This document shows positions 16,994 through 26,122 of a DNA stretch of 64,000 bases, one piece after another. The notes under the pieces were generated by a model. That model ran no database searches, had not been told where the DNA came from, and worked only from the letters and a program-made list of their open reading frames with translations. The DNA lies in contig NZ_CP050063.1 in NCBI RefSeq assembly GCF_011604685.1, forward strand, positions 5,664,501 to 5,728,500. The letters are read 5' to 3'. How positions within the stretch are numbered: the first letter of the stretch is position 1; each line of letters begins with the position of its first letter. The DNA comes from Spirosoma aureum. Lineage in GTDB: Bacteria; Bacteroidota; Bacteroidia; Cytophagales; Spirosomataceae. Both the position numbers and the translations under genes were made by a program.

Positions 16994-19900
16994 TTAGAAA
17001 CTGACGTTAAGGCCAACGATAAGCTGTTTAGTCAGCGGAAAATCGACGGAACCACCCCGCTCAGGATCGTAATCTTTCAGCTTACTGAAGGTGAAAAAGT
17101 TCTTCGCGGTCGAATAGATCGTTACGTTACTCAACGGGGTCTTTTTCAGCAGGATTTTCGGTAAGTTATAACTCAGCCGGATGTCCTTAATTTTCCAGAA
17201 GGAGCCATCAATGTACCCCAACGTCGACAGGTACTGGTCAGTATGGCTCAGCCACGGACGCGGGTAGGCATTGGTGGGGTTTTCGGGCGTCCAATAGTCG
17301 GCAACTGCCGCCGTGCCACCCGGATAAAAATAGCCGAGATACTGGCTTGAAATCAGTTGGCCAGCCCGTACGTAAACCAGCACCGAGAGGTTGAAATTGC
17401 CATACGTAAAGTTATTGGTTATCCCACCCGACCATTTCGGCGATGCCTGTCCCAGCACAACGCGATCATCGCTGGCCGTAATCTTACCGTCGTTGTTCTG
17501 ATCCCGGACTTTGATTTCGCCGGGCACTTTGTTGTATTTAGCCGCTTCATCCTTTTCAGCCGTTTGCCAGATGCCGGTTTTTTCATAATCGTAAAAAACC
17601 CGAAGTGGTTTGCCAACAAACCAGGCCTTTGACACATCGTCGCCCCCAACACTAAGCGCCACGATCTCTTCCTTGTAAGTCGCCAGATTCAGGTCGGTCG
17701 ACCAGGTGAACTTGGGCGATGTGTAATTGCGGGTCGAAATAAGCAGATCGACACCTCTGGTTTTGGTTTTCCCTACGTTGGCAACTGTGGTACTATACCC
17801 CGTTAGTGAGGGTAGAATACGATCCATCAGCAGATCGCTGGTGTTGGTCCGGTATACGTCGACAGAACCGGTCACCCGATTTTTAAAAAAGCCGAAGTCA
17901 AGTCCGACGTTGACAGTTGCGGTTTTTTCCCAACCTAAATCTTTGTTTGCCAGCAACTTAGGCCAATATCCGAAAGCAGGTGTTTCATCAAATGAATAGG
18001 CGATCTTACTAAGCCCTCCCTGTGTCTGGTAAGCGGCAATAGCACTGTTTCCAGAAATCCCATAACTGGCTCTAAGTTTCATTTCGGAAAACAGATTCCC
18101 GGCATTTGTCATAAACGACTCATCCAGCATGCGCCAGGCTACCGCCACGGAGGGGAAGTAGGCCCACTTGTGTCCCTCCGCCAGTACCGACGCTCCATCG
18201 GCACGTAACGAAGCAGTTAAGAGATACCGATCTTTGAACTTATAGTTCAGGCGACCAAACACCGATGCGAGTGAGCTTTCGATGAGGCTACTGGTCGTAA
18301 TAATGTCTTTAGTATTGGTATTCAGGTTGTAGAACAGCGACGATGAAAACGGCTGATCTTTTCCTTCTCCCGAAAAATTAACGGTCCGGTAACTGATCAT
18401 ACTGGTCCCGACCATCGCGTTTAGGGAGTGGTCGCCGATGGTTTTAGTATAATTCAGTACGTTTTCCCAGGTCCAGTTACGGTTTTTGATATCCGTCAAC
18501 GCAGCCCGCGAGTACCCACTGTTCACCCCAGCCAGTGTTGTGTTCTTTCCTTCAAAAATACCCTGCTGACTAGTAGCGATATCGATACCAAAGCTAGAAC
18601 GGAGCGACAGGTTTTTCAAAATCGACCATTCACCAAAACCGAGCATAAAAATTCGATTGCTTGACGTCAGGTTGGAATAATTGTCAGGGCTTTCATCCAG
18701 AAGCGGATTATAGACCACAGCACCAGGAAACGGATATGTTTTGATCGTGCCATCGTCATTGTAAGGAATTCCCAGCGGTGAGTTTTTCTGAAGATTCCAG
18801 AAACTGGTATTCCGCCGTTGCTGCGTTGACGAATTGAAATTCAGTACCATCCCAATCTTCAGGTTATTCAGAACCTGGTGGTCGAGATTTAGGTGCTGAA
18901 CGAAACGTCGTAACTGATCATATTTGAGCAGACCGCGCTCGTTGAAATACTCTGACGACAGACGAAATTTTGTTTTTTCGTTGCCACCTGAAATGGCAAT
19001 ATGATTGTTCTGAACGCTCCCACTTCGTAGCATTAGACTAACCCAATCCGTATTGACGCCTTTTCTGATATTTTCCAGCTGCACATTGAAAACCTTTTCA
19101 TCATCGGCTGGGCTACTCCACTGACCTGCGGCCCGGTAGGCTTCACGAGTCATGGCAACATATTGGTCCGTATTGGTAACGTGCTGATAGGCAACCGGAT
19201 CGTTTATCCCGTAGTAGTTATTGAATTCAACTTTCGTTTTGCCAACCTTCCCGCTTTTGGTGGTGATCAGTACAACGCCATTGGCCCCTCTCGACCCATA
19301 AATGGCAGTTGACGAAGCATCTTTCAATACGTCAACAGAAGCAATATCATTCGGATTGATATCGATATACGACCCATACTGAATCCCATCGACCAGAATC
19401 AGCGGCTGGTTGGATGCATTGAGCGACCGGTTACCCCGAATGGTAAAATTGAGGGGTGCGCCCGTTTCGCCACTGCTTCGGGTCAGGTCCATACCCGCTA
19501 CTTTTCCCTGCAAGGTTTCCAGCGCATTGACGACCGGAGTAGAGGTAATCTGGGTTTCTTTGATGGATACTACCGACCCGGTCAGATCTCTTTTTTGCAC
19601 CTGTCCGTATCCAACCACAACCACTTCATCCAGCGAATTGAGATCCGGCTGCATGGTCAGAGTCAGTGTGGTCTGATTGCCAATGACCACATCCTGGCTT
19701 TTATAGCCGACAAAGGAAAGTGTCAGCGTCACCCCGCCAGCTGGAACACTAAGTTTGAACTGGCCTTTTGCATCGCTGGTCGTTCCCCGCGCGGTTCCTT
19801 TGATAACGATGCTGACACCGGGAAGATTTTCTCCTTTCTCGTCGGTAATAGTACCGGTAATTAGTTGATCAGCCGCTTCAGGTTGGGGTAAAGCATCTTC

Positions 19901-20311
19901 TATCTTTGTTTCAGCATTCTGAACAATACTGTCTAAAACAATATGCCCATTAATAAGCTGATAGGTCAGATTTAAGGGCCTAAGCAGTTGGTCCAGTGCA
20001 TCGCCCAGCCGCACATTGTTCAGATGGATGGTAACGGGTCGGTCAACCCCGATGTTGCGGGAACTGTACACGAACTTGACCGACGTTTGCTTCTCGATCT
20101 GGCCGATAACCGATCGAAGGCGTTGCCCTTCGGTATGCAGCGATATCGACTTATTCAGTAGCTCCTGCGCTTTGCCGTCGAAGCCATAGGACAGGCCCAC
20201 AAACGTGATTAACAAAAAGAGTTGTACAACAGATAGTTTCATAAGCAGCAGAAAAAACGGTATACGTCGGCTGCATGACCAACTCAATAGAGCTGAATCA
20301 AATTTTTTCAT
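16994..20311 (-). CDS. STN-containing SusC/RagA TonB-dependent transporter (module A)
   Basis: A 1105-aa transducing TonB-dependent transporter. Signal/anchor segment about 22-45 and an STN signalling domain at about 52-125 (LRSVIGQIEKQTSVKFVYSS), which contacts FecR. Next a carboxypeptidase-like domain (about 150-222, ITGTITDEKGENLPGVSIVI), the TonB-box region LDEVVVVGYGQVQKRDLTG (about 231-249), plug and barrel ending LIVGLNVSF. With the fecR gene upstream and the sigma gene further on, it should sense its own substrate and induce the locus. The start follows a leader shared with module B. Confidence 0.96.
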   Translation of the reverse strand: MKKFDSALLSWSCSRRIPFFLLLMKLSVVQLFLLITFVGLSYGFDGKAQELLNKSISLHTEGQRLRSVIGQIEKQTSVKFVYSSRNIGVDRPVTIHLNNVRLGDALDQLLRPLNLTYQLINGHIVLDSIVQNAETKIEDALPQPEAADQLITGTITDEKGENLPGVSIVIKGTARGTTSDAKGQFKLSVPAGGVTLTLSFVGYKSQDVVIGNQTTLTLTMQPDLNSLDEVVVVGYGQVQKRDLTGSVVSIKETQITSTPVVNALETLQGKVAGMDLTRSSGETGAPLNFTIRGNRSLNASNQPLILVDGIQYGSYIDINPNDIASVDVLKDASSTAIYGSRGANGVVLITTKSGKVGKTKVEFNNYYGINDPVAYQHVTNTDQYVAMTREAYRAAGQWSSPADDEKVFNVQLENIRKGVNTDWVSLMLRSGSVQNNHIAISGGNEKTKFRLSSEYFNERGLLKYDQLRRFVQHLNLDHQVLNNLKIGMVLNFNSSTQQRRNTSFWNLQKNSPLGIPYNDDGTIKTYPFPGAVVYNPLLDESPDNYSNLTSSNRIFMLGFGEWSILKNLSLRSSFGIDIATSQQGIFEGKNTTLAGVNSGYSRAALTDIKNRNWTWENVLNYTKTIGDHSLNAMVGTSMISYRTVNFSGEGKDQPFSSSLFYNLNTNTKDIITTSSLIESSLASVFGRLNYKFKDRYLLTASLRADGASVLAEGHKWAYFPSVAVAWRMLDESFMTNAGNLFSEMKLRASYGISGNSAIAAYQTQGGLSKIAYSFDETPAFGYWPKLLANKDLGWEKTATVNVGLDFGFFKNRVTGSVDVYRTNTSDLLMDRILPSLTGYSTTVANVGKTKTRGVDLLISTRNYTSPKFTWSTDLNLATYKEEIVALSVGGDDVSKAWFVGKPLRVFYDYEKTGIWQTAEKDEAAKYNKVPGEIKVRDQNNDGKITASDDRVVLGQASPKWSGGITNNFTYGNFNLSVLVYVRAGQLISSQYLGYFYPGGTAAVADYWTPENPTNAYPRPWLSHTDQYLSTLGYIDGSFWKIKDIRLSYNLPKILLKKTPLSNVTIYSTAKNFFTFSKLKDYDPERGGSVDFPLTKQLIVGLNVSF

Positions 20312-20347
20312 ACCTTTAAGGGTTTGTTAAATGGACGATTTGGCAAA
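20312..20347 (-). promoter_or_regulatory. Conserved susC leader block (module A)
   Basis: The bases just before the ATG, read on the minus strand, contain CCATTTAACAAACCCTTAAA, nearly the same as at 38099-38134 in module B and recognisable in module C. It may be the sigma-dependent promoter/leader or the 5' end of the predicted antisense RNA. Confidence 0.45.
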
Positions 20348-20419
20348 TAAACCCCTCATTCACTGGGCAGTGCAATGCCACAGATGAATCGCTTACCAGG
20401 CTACATGAGGGATGATTCT

Positions 20420-20459
20420 GAAGCTGAACATGGTGCAAACATGTTCAGCTTCTTTTTTT
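20420..20459 (+). terminator. Antisense-oriented intrinsic terminator, fecR-susC gap (A)
   Basis: Perfect 13-bp stem (20420-20432 with 20440-20452), 7-nt loop, then seven Ts on the + strand (20453-20459). Both neighbouring genes are on the minus strand, so it must end a + strand transcript, presumably a short RNA antisense to the susC leader. Confidence 0.8.
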
Positions 20460-20519
20460 CGAGAGGGGTGTAATGAATTTACATAGGCAACAGGTTTAGC
20501 GATTGTTACATGAGTTTAA

Positions 20520-21575
20520 CTAGAGATTGGCGCATCCTTTTCCACTAATCACAATGGTTGTTCCCTGCACTGCGTAGCTGGATTTTGTAGCTGCACAAAT
20601 CATATCTAATTGAGCATATAAAGGGAGGTTGGATAGATCGGCAGTTAGTGGGCATTCATTCTGATTTTCATTTTCAAGCCTGATCGTTATGCCGTATGCT
20701 TCCTCCAGCTGATCAATGACACGACGAAGCGGAATATCATCAAACTCAAACGAGCGAGCCACGGGTTCGGATTTGGCAGATTGAATCAATTGCGGATGCT
20801 CCACAAGACCCGTTACAAATTGCTGATTATCGGGCGAATAGATTGCTTTCTGATTCGGATTCAACACAATTGCGTTCGTCGTGTCGATCGTTTCAATTTC
20901 CTTAGTCTGTTTATAAACGGCTACCCGGCCGGTTGCCACTTCAACAACGACCTGTTTTGTTGTCGCCTGTGTTTTCACTAAAAAACTGGTTCCTAATACC
21001 CTGGTAACAACCGTGCCGGTGTACACGTAAAACGGTCTCGATGGCATTTTTTGGACCGTAAAAAAGCCCTCCCCGATCAGTAAAATTTCTCGTTTATCAG
21101 CCGCGAATTTAGCCGGGAACTGAATCGAACTTTGGGGTGCCAATCGAACCTGGCTACCATCAGGAAGTTGAATCACTTCGGATTTATCCGACGAGTTTGT
21201 CCGTAGTTGCCATCCGGCATGGCTAATTTCCGACTGAAACCCGTTTTCTGATTTCATTAGTCCGAATTGCTGGCGATAAAACCACCAGCCAGCCAGGAGC
21301 ACCAGCACAACCGTGGCCGCAACCGCCAGCCAGGGAAAGGAGAATTCACGGTCGGGCTTGCTAACCGGCATCGGAATTACCTTCGGCGATTGCGTCCGGC
21401 TCTGAATTTGCTGCCATAGCAGGGGTTCCAAATCCTGCAAATCCGTTTCCTGCAATGGCTCTCTATCCTTGTTCTGTACGATCCCGTACCAATGCTCGAC
21501 AAATGCTTTCTCTTCCTCAGAGCATTTCCCGTCCAGATACTGTTGCAGAAGAAAACCAAATTCCTTGCGGCTCAT
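20520..21575 (-). CDS. FecR-type anti-sigma factor (module A)
   Basis: A 351-aa inner-membrane anti-sigma factor. The N-terminal cytoplasmic part (1-78; FLLQQYLDGKCSEEEKAFVE) binds the ECF sigma, one transmembrane helix spans about 81-100, the FecR periplasmic domain about 118-215 (VIQLPDGSQVRLAPQSSIQF, VTRVLGTSFLVK), and a C-terminal DUF4974/STN-like domain about 275-345 (FEFDDIPLRRVIDQLEEAYG). It relays ligand state from the STN-SusC. Unusually, its sigma gene is not adjacent but lies beyond a + strand DUF1593 gene. Its N-terminus is nearly collinear with the module B FecR. Confidence 0.94.
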   Translation of the reverse strand: MSRKEFGFLLQQYLDGKCSEEEKAFVEHWYGIVQNKDREPLQETDLQDLEPLLWQQIQSRTQSPKVIPMPVSKPDREFSFPWLAVAATVVLVLLAGWWFYRQQFGLMKSENGFQSEISHAGWQLRTNSSDKSEVIQLPDGSQVRLAPQSSIQFPAKFAADKREILLIGEGFFTVQKMPSRPFYVYTGTVVTRVLGTSFLVKTQATTKQVVVEVATGRVAVYKQTKEIETIDTTNAIVLNPNQKAIYSPDNQQFVTGLVEHPQLIQSAKSEPVARSFEFDDIPLRRVIDQLEEAYGITIRLENENQNECPLTADLSNLPLYAQLDMICAATKSSYAVQGTTIVISGKGCANL

Positions 21576-21947
21576 ACTGAGTTGAGTTAGTCATCCTATA
21601 CACGACAGACTTCGCCTATGCCGACCGCAAATGGTTTTATTAAATAGTAAAATATTTATAATAAAATTTCACTTTTACCAAATAATTCTCTGTATAATAC
21701 AAAATTTTTTTAGACTAAACGAATTAAGCTTTGGCTTTTTTTACAGTTGAGTTGCGGAAAACACCTCGTTGTTTGACATATAGAAGGCGGTATAATGCTA
21801 TTGAACTGATTTTGTTCGATATGATACCGTTTTATGGGAAAGTCATCCTCCATAAGGGGTATATTACGGAAATTCCCTGCTATTTGATTAATCATACTAG
21901 CTAAACCTTATCCAGACAATCAGCGATTGTTAAAGGAGAAACCGATT
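21576..21947. other. Divergent intergenic region, fecR / DUF1593
   Basis: A/T-rich, without a gene. An AAAGGAG Shine-Dalgarno-like sequence lies about 8 nt before the DUF1593 ATG, unusual for this phylum and supporting the start at 21948. Confidence 0.4.
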
Positions 21948-23237
21948 ATGAAAAAAGTGTTTTTAAGTTACCTCTTGGCCCTACTTCCCTTAACGCTCAT
22001 TGCCCAGAAACCCGTACCGATGAAACCTCGCGTTCTGATCAGCACGGACATCGGCGGCACGGACCCGGACGATAATCAGTCAATGGCCCACTTCCTGATG
22101 TACAGCAATATGTTCGAGACCGAGGGACTTGTTTCATCGCCCTCCTATGGCTTTGGCACAAAGCGGCATATTCTGGACATGATTGACCTCTACGAGAAAG
22201 ATCTCACCAAGCTGAGTCAGCACCTGAAAGACTATCCTACACCGGATGCATTGCGGGCTGTTTGCAAACAGGGGCGTCAGGGCGCGGCTCCGTTCAAAGG
22301 CTACTCCACAGCCACCGAAGGGTCAGACTGGATCATCAAATGTGCCAAAAAGAAAAGTGAACAGCCACTTTGGGTACTGGTCTGGGGCGGGTTGGACGAT
22401 CTGGCTCAGGCGCTGCACGACGATCCTTCGATTCAAAGTAAGATCAAGGTGTACTGGATTGGTGGGCCTAACAAAAAGTGGTGTGCGAACCCCTATTCCT
22501 ATGTCGTCAAAAACTTCCCGAACCTATGGTTCATCGAAGCGAACGGCTCATACAACGGCTTCTTTTCGAGTAATGGCGTGCCTGATAGCCTCAATAACCG
22601 AAACTATTACGACCGCTATATCCGTGCTGCCGGACACCTGGGCAAAGATTTTAAAAACTATTACAAGGGCAACGTAAAGATGGGCGACACGCCTTCGCTG
22701 CTTTACATGATGGATGGCGATCCAAATGATCCCTTTAAAGAAAGCTGGGGTGGTAGCTTCGAAAAATTTGATCACAGCCCGAGTAACATTTTTAACCGCA
22801 ACACTACGCTTAACGATACGGTAGGCGTTTATTCGGTGATGGAATTTCACTTAAAAGGACCCAAAGTTAATATTCCGGTAGATTCGGCGTGTTTTACGAT
22901 GACCGTTCAAGCCCAGATCGGTGAGCAAAAATGGCCGGGGCATTATCTGGGGAATGGTAACTATGTAATCAGGTATATTCCCAAGCAGACCGAAACATTG
23001 AGCTATACACTTAACTCAACGATTCCGGGCTTTCCTCAACAGAGTGGAAAATTTGTTGTGAACAATAGCTGGCCGGGCAAACGGGGTGTCAACGATTTTA
23101 AACTAGGTGCGAACTGGTACACCGACCGGCGCGATCCATCCCTTTTTGATGGCAGACAGCAAGGTGCTAAAACGGTTCTCAAATGGCGTAGTGCCGCATT
23201 GCTGGATTGGGCCAAACGGTGGTCATGGCTGTATTAG
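21948..23237 (+). CDS. DUF1593 / Sde182-like nucleoside-hydrolase-fold protein, secreted
   Basis: A 429-aa secreted protein with signal peptide MKKVFLSYLLALLPLTLIAQ. The N-terminal domain (about 28-290) has the nucleoside-hydrolase-like metal motif STDIGGTDPDDNQSM and WVLVWGGLDDLAQAL; the C-terminal about 120 residues are the beta-sandwich typical of DUF1593/Sde182 proteins. Members of this family occur in plant-polysaccharide loci, but the reaction is not established. The gene is inserted in the opposite direction between the sigma gene and fecR of module A and converges on sigma with a 46-bp gap. The ATG at 21948 is preferred over the TTG at 21927. Confidence 0.88.
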   Translation: MKKVFLSYLLALLPLTLIAQKPVPMKPRVLISTDIGGTDPDDNQSMAHFLMYSNMFETEGLVSSPSYGFGTKRHILDMIDLYEKDLTKLSQHLKDYPTPDALRAVCKQGRQGAAPFKGYSTATEGSDWIIKCAKKKSEQPLWVLVWGGLDDLAQALHDDPSIQSKIKVYWIGGPNKKWCANPYSYVVKNFPNLWFIEANGSYNGFFSSNGVPDSLNNRNYYDRYIRAAGHLGKDFKNYYKGNVKMGDTPSLLYMMDGDPNDPFKESWGGSFEKFDHSPSNIFNRNTTLNDTVGVYSVMEFHLKGPKVNIPVDSACFTMTVQAQIGEQKWPGHYLGNGNYVIRYIPKQTETLSYTLNSTIPGFPQQSGKFVVNNSWPGKRGVNDFKLGANWYTDRRDPSLFDGRQQGAKTVLKWRSAALLDWAKRWSWLY

Positions 23238-23283
23238 GTTTGGCCAACGGGTTAACCCGGATAATTGTGCTATGCAACTTCTT

Positions 23284-23856
23284 TTAGCAGTAATAGAGCA
23301 CTACGGCTAACACGAAGTAATCCTGCAGTAAAGGCCGAAGTAGCTTGAGGGCTAAGTTAATATGGTATTCGACGGTTCGTTCGGGAATGCCCAGTTGCGC
23401 TGAAATTTCTTTCGCTGACTTATATTCCAGTCGATTCAGTCGGAAAATCTGACGGGTTTTCTCCGGCAAGTCATTCAGTTGATTCTCAACGGTAGCCATC
23501 AGGTCGTTCAGGGCAATTTGTTCTTCCGTAGTTTGTTCATTCGACGAAAAATTTTGCGCATGTTCCACGTATTTCTCACGGATCAGTCGCGCCCTGAACA
23601 GATTGATAATGGCGTTTTTGAGGGATGTATGTAAATAAGCACCCAGATTTTCGATAAGCAGGTTTTCGCGCTGCTCCCATAACCGCACGAATAAATCCTG
23701 AACCATATCCTCGGGGCTATCCGTCGAGGGAAGCTTATTTCTGGCTATGGTGAATAACTTCCTCCAGTGACGCGTATAGATTTCCTGAAAAGCAGATTCA
23801 TCCCCTTTTTTCAGGTAAATCAATAAGGCAGTATCAGGAAGGGTTTTGTAATCCAT
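23284..23856 (-). CDS. ECF RNA polymerase sigma factor (module A)
   Basis: A 190-aa ECF sigma factor of the FecI-like/Bacteroidota type. Region 2 about 5-75 (DESAFQEIYTRHWRKLF, EDMVQDLFVRLWEQRE), region 4 about 115-165 (LNDLPEKTRQIFRLNRLEYKSAKEISAQLGIPERTVEYHI, given here only as the helix-turn-helix span), hydrophobic tail VLAVVLYYC. Start set at MDYKTLPD (23856), which aligns with MNLKSLPD of the module B paralogue. The long frame would start 18 bp upstream. It should transcribe the module A susC/susD genes on release by FecR. Confidence 0.93.
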   Translation of the reverse strand: MDYKTLPDTALLIYLKKGDESAFQEIYTRHWRKLFTIARNKLPSTDSPEDMVQDLFVRLWEQRENLLIENLGAYLHTSLKNAIINLFRARLIREKYVEHAQNFSSNEQTTEEQIALNDLMATVENQLNDLPEKTRQIFRLNRLEYKSAKEISAQLGIPERTVEYHINLALKLLRPLLQDYFVLAVVLYYC

Positions 23857-24017
23857 TTCAGCCCCCGGCATCACCGGAATTTGCTTCTAAAGTACATAAT
23901 TTTATATGCATAATGATTTTATACCTGTCATATTGCCCTAGTTATCCTGTTCAATTCAGAAGCAGAAAAGCCAATTTCTGATCACATAGTCGAGTTTGCC
24001 ATCACCCAATTCAGCTC

Positions 24018-24041
24018 GGGAACGTTCCCGGTAACGATTGC
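24018..24041. promoter_or_regulatory. Operator-like palindrome, shared with 40212-40232
   Basis: GGGAACGTTCCC (24018-24029) is a perfect palindrome with the AACGTT centre common in LacI-family sites, and continues into GGTAACGATTGC. The 21 bases 24021-24041 recur as their reverse complement at 40212-40232. It lies between the divergent sigma gene and the esterase gene, just upstream of the esterase promoter. Confidence 0.6.
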
Positions 24042-24062
24042 GTAAAATGTCACAATATTTCC

Positions 24063-24094
24063 TTTGCTTAATCTAATCGGCTTCTTTATCCTTG
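24063..24094 (+). promoter_or_regulatory. Bacteroidota-type promoter of the esterase gene
   Basis: TTTG (24063-24066), 20-nt spacer, TATCCTTG (24087-24094) matches the phylum consensus TTTG/TAnnTTTG with one mismatch. The predicted start is about 24101, giving a leader of about 40 nt to the ATG at 24143. Confidence 0.55.
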
Positions 24095-24142
24095 AACAAG
24101 TTTTCCTCCTGCCAGGCATTTATCGCCTTATACCTTCCCCTC

Positions 24143-25063
24143 ATGCGCAAAATTTGTTTACTAGTTATCCTTCTTTTGACCTCAGGTTTCTGCGCAAAAG
24201 CACAGGAGTTTATTCCGCTTTGGCCAGTGGGTAACATGCCAAATACAAAAGGTATGTCGCTAAAGGATAGTATTGCTAACGAGCGCGTTTACCAGGTTGG
24301 AACGCCAGGCATGTATGCCTTTTTTCCTTCGGCCCAGGAGAATAAAGGAGTGGCTGTGGTGATTTGTCCAGGTGGAGGCTACGAACGTCTGGCGTATATA
24401 ATTAGTGGGTGGCAATTGGCGAAATGGTTCAATACAATGGGGATCAGCGCCTTTGTCCTCAATTATCGACTACCGAATTCGCCCGATCTGAAACAGCGTG
24501 AACTGGGACCGCTTCAGGACGCTCAGCGAGCGATACGATTTATCCGCAGTAATGCTAAAAAATGGAGAATAAAGCCAGATCGAATCGGATCGATGGGTTC
24601 ATCAGCCGGAGGTCATCTGGCAGCACTGCTGGCAACCAATACAACCGATGTTTCGGCCATTGGCGATTCGATCAGCCGATTGTCGTTCAGACCCGATTTT
24701 GCCATTCTGGTTTCGCCGGTTATCACGATGGGCAACTATGCACACGCGGGCAGCCGGAAAAATCTGTTAGGCCAAAATCCCTCCGCCGACTTGTTGAAAG
24801 CCTATTCGCTGGAAAACACGGTAACCCCCACCACACCGCCCTGTTTTTTGGCTCATGCCTACAATGACACGGTTGTCGATCAACGAAACAGTTTGCTGTT
24901 TTATCAGGCATTGATTGACCAGAAAATTCCGGCCAGTCTCCATATATTTCCACAAGGAGGCCATGCGATTGCTCTACGAAACAATCCGGGATCAACGCAA
25001 CAATGGACAACGTTGTGTGAAAGCTGGCTCCTGGAAATGAATCTGATTTCTGATGCGAATTAG
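24143..25063 (+). CDS. Secreted alpha/beta-hydrolase, acetyl-esterase-like
   Basis: A 306-aa carbohydrate esterase candidate. Signal peptide 1-20 (MRKICLLVILLLTSGFCAKA) supports the ATG at 24143 over the TTG at 24092. Oxyanion glycines CPGGGY (75-80), nucleophile S154 in GSSAG, acid D242 or D246 (AYNDTVVD) and His274 (PQGGHAI). This layout resembles acetylxylan/pectin acetylesterases of plant-cell-wall loci. It has its own promoter, preceded by the operator-like motif, and is followed after 47 bp by a second esterase. Confidence 0.87.
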   Translation: MRKICLLVILLLTSGFCAKAQEFIPLWPVGNMPNTKGMSLKDSIANERVYQVGTPGMYAFFPSAQENKGVAVVICPGGGYERLAYIISGWQLAKWFNTMGISAFVLNYRLPNSPDLKQRELGPLQDAQRAIRFIRSNAKKWRIKPDRIGSMGSSAGGHLAALLATNTTDVSAIGDSISRLSFRPDFAILVSPVITMGNYAHAGSRKNLLGQNPSADLLKAYSLENTVTPTTPPCFLAHAYNDTVVDQRNSLLFYQALIDQKIPASLHIFPQGGHAIALRNNPGSTQQWTTLCESWLLEMNLISDAN

Positions 25064-25110
25064 GCAGTAAAGTTGCCCAAACTAGTCATTACCGTCCTGA
25101 CCAAACTGAT

Positions 25111-26094
25111 ATGAATCGCCCTTTTGTTTTACTCCTGATCACGGCACTTTGTACAACCGTAACTTATGCCCAATTAAGGCCGACTGGCGGAAAAGATACG
25201 TCCTTTACCGTGCAAGGTTCTTACCTGCGTGAGAAGAAATACCACCCCGATATTACATTGGCCGATTCTACGCTGCCATCTGGAATCCGGGTCGATAAAG
25301 CTATTCCGTTCAGTACACCCACCAAAGGAAGAAATCTGCTGCTGGATGTGTACGCTCGGCCAGCCGTTTCGGGGAATACTCGTCCGGCAATTGTCATGAT
25401 TCACGGGGGTGGCTGGCGGTCGGGCGACCGGTCGCATAACAACACCCTGGCTGGACAGCTGGCTGCTAAAGGATTTGTGACCATTCCCCTCGAATACCGG
25501 CTGTCGACGGAGGCTTTATACCCGGCCGCCGTTTATGATGTCAAAGCGGCAATTCGCTGGGTTCGGGCCAATGCGAAGAAATATGGCATTGACCCCAACC
25601 GAATCGCAGTGCTGGGCTTTTCGGCGGGTGGCCAGTTGGCCGCTTTGGTTGGTACCACAAACGGGCAGGCAACATTTGAGGGATCAGGGGGTAATGCTCA
25701 CTCTTCAAGTACCGTCCAGGCCATTGTCGATATTGATGGCGTTCTCGCTTTTATTCACCCGGAATCGGGGGAGGGCGATGATTCAAAATCGACATCGGCG
25801 GCTACGTACTGGTTCGGTTATTCCAAAACGCAGCGGCCCGATTTATGGCAGGAAGCCTCGGCGCTTAATCACATTGACAAGCATACTCCCCCAATTTTAT
25901 TCCTGAACAGTTCGGTGGATCGTATGCACGGCGGGCGTGATGATCTGATAAAAAAACTGAACGACCTGCGTATCTATTCAGAAGTGCATACGTTTCCCGA
26001 CGCGCCCCATACGTTCATGTTTTTCAATCCCTGGTTCACCCCGACTCTGACCTATATCTCTGACTTTCTGAACCGCGTATTGCCGACAAAATGA
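25111..26094 (+). CDS. Secreted alpha/beta-hydrolase, HGGG-type esterase
   Basis: A 327-aa esterase with signal peptide MNRPFVLLLITALCTTVTYA. The hormone-sensitive-lipase-type motif HGGGW (98-102) and nucleophile S171 in GFSAGG are clear; the triad is completed by an Asp near NSSVDRMHGG and His in FPDAPHTFMF. It probably removes acetyl, methyl or feruloyl groups from pectic or hemicellulosic chains, by context. Likely co-transcribed with the preceding esterase; converges on the beta-propeller gene. Confidence 0.87.
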   Translation: MNRPFVLLLITALCTTVTYAQLRPTGGKDTSFTVQGSYLREKKYHPDITLADSTLPSGIRVDKAIPFSTPTKGRNLLLDVYARPAVSGNTRPAIVMIHGGGWRSGDRSHNNTLAGQLAAKGFVTIPLEYRLSTEALYPAAVYDVKAAIRWVRANAKKYGIDPNRIAVLGFSAGGQLAALVGTTNGQATFEGSGGNAHSSSTVQAIVDIDGVLAFIHPESGEGDDSKSTSAATYWFGYSKTQRPDLWQEASALNHIDKHTPPILFLNSSVDRMHGGRDDLIKKLNDLRIYSEVHTFPDAPHTFMFFNPWFTPTLTYISDFLNRVLPTK

Positions 26095-26122
26095 ACCAGC
26101 ATCAGTGCATCAACTATACGCA

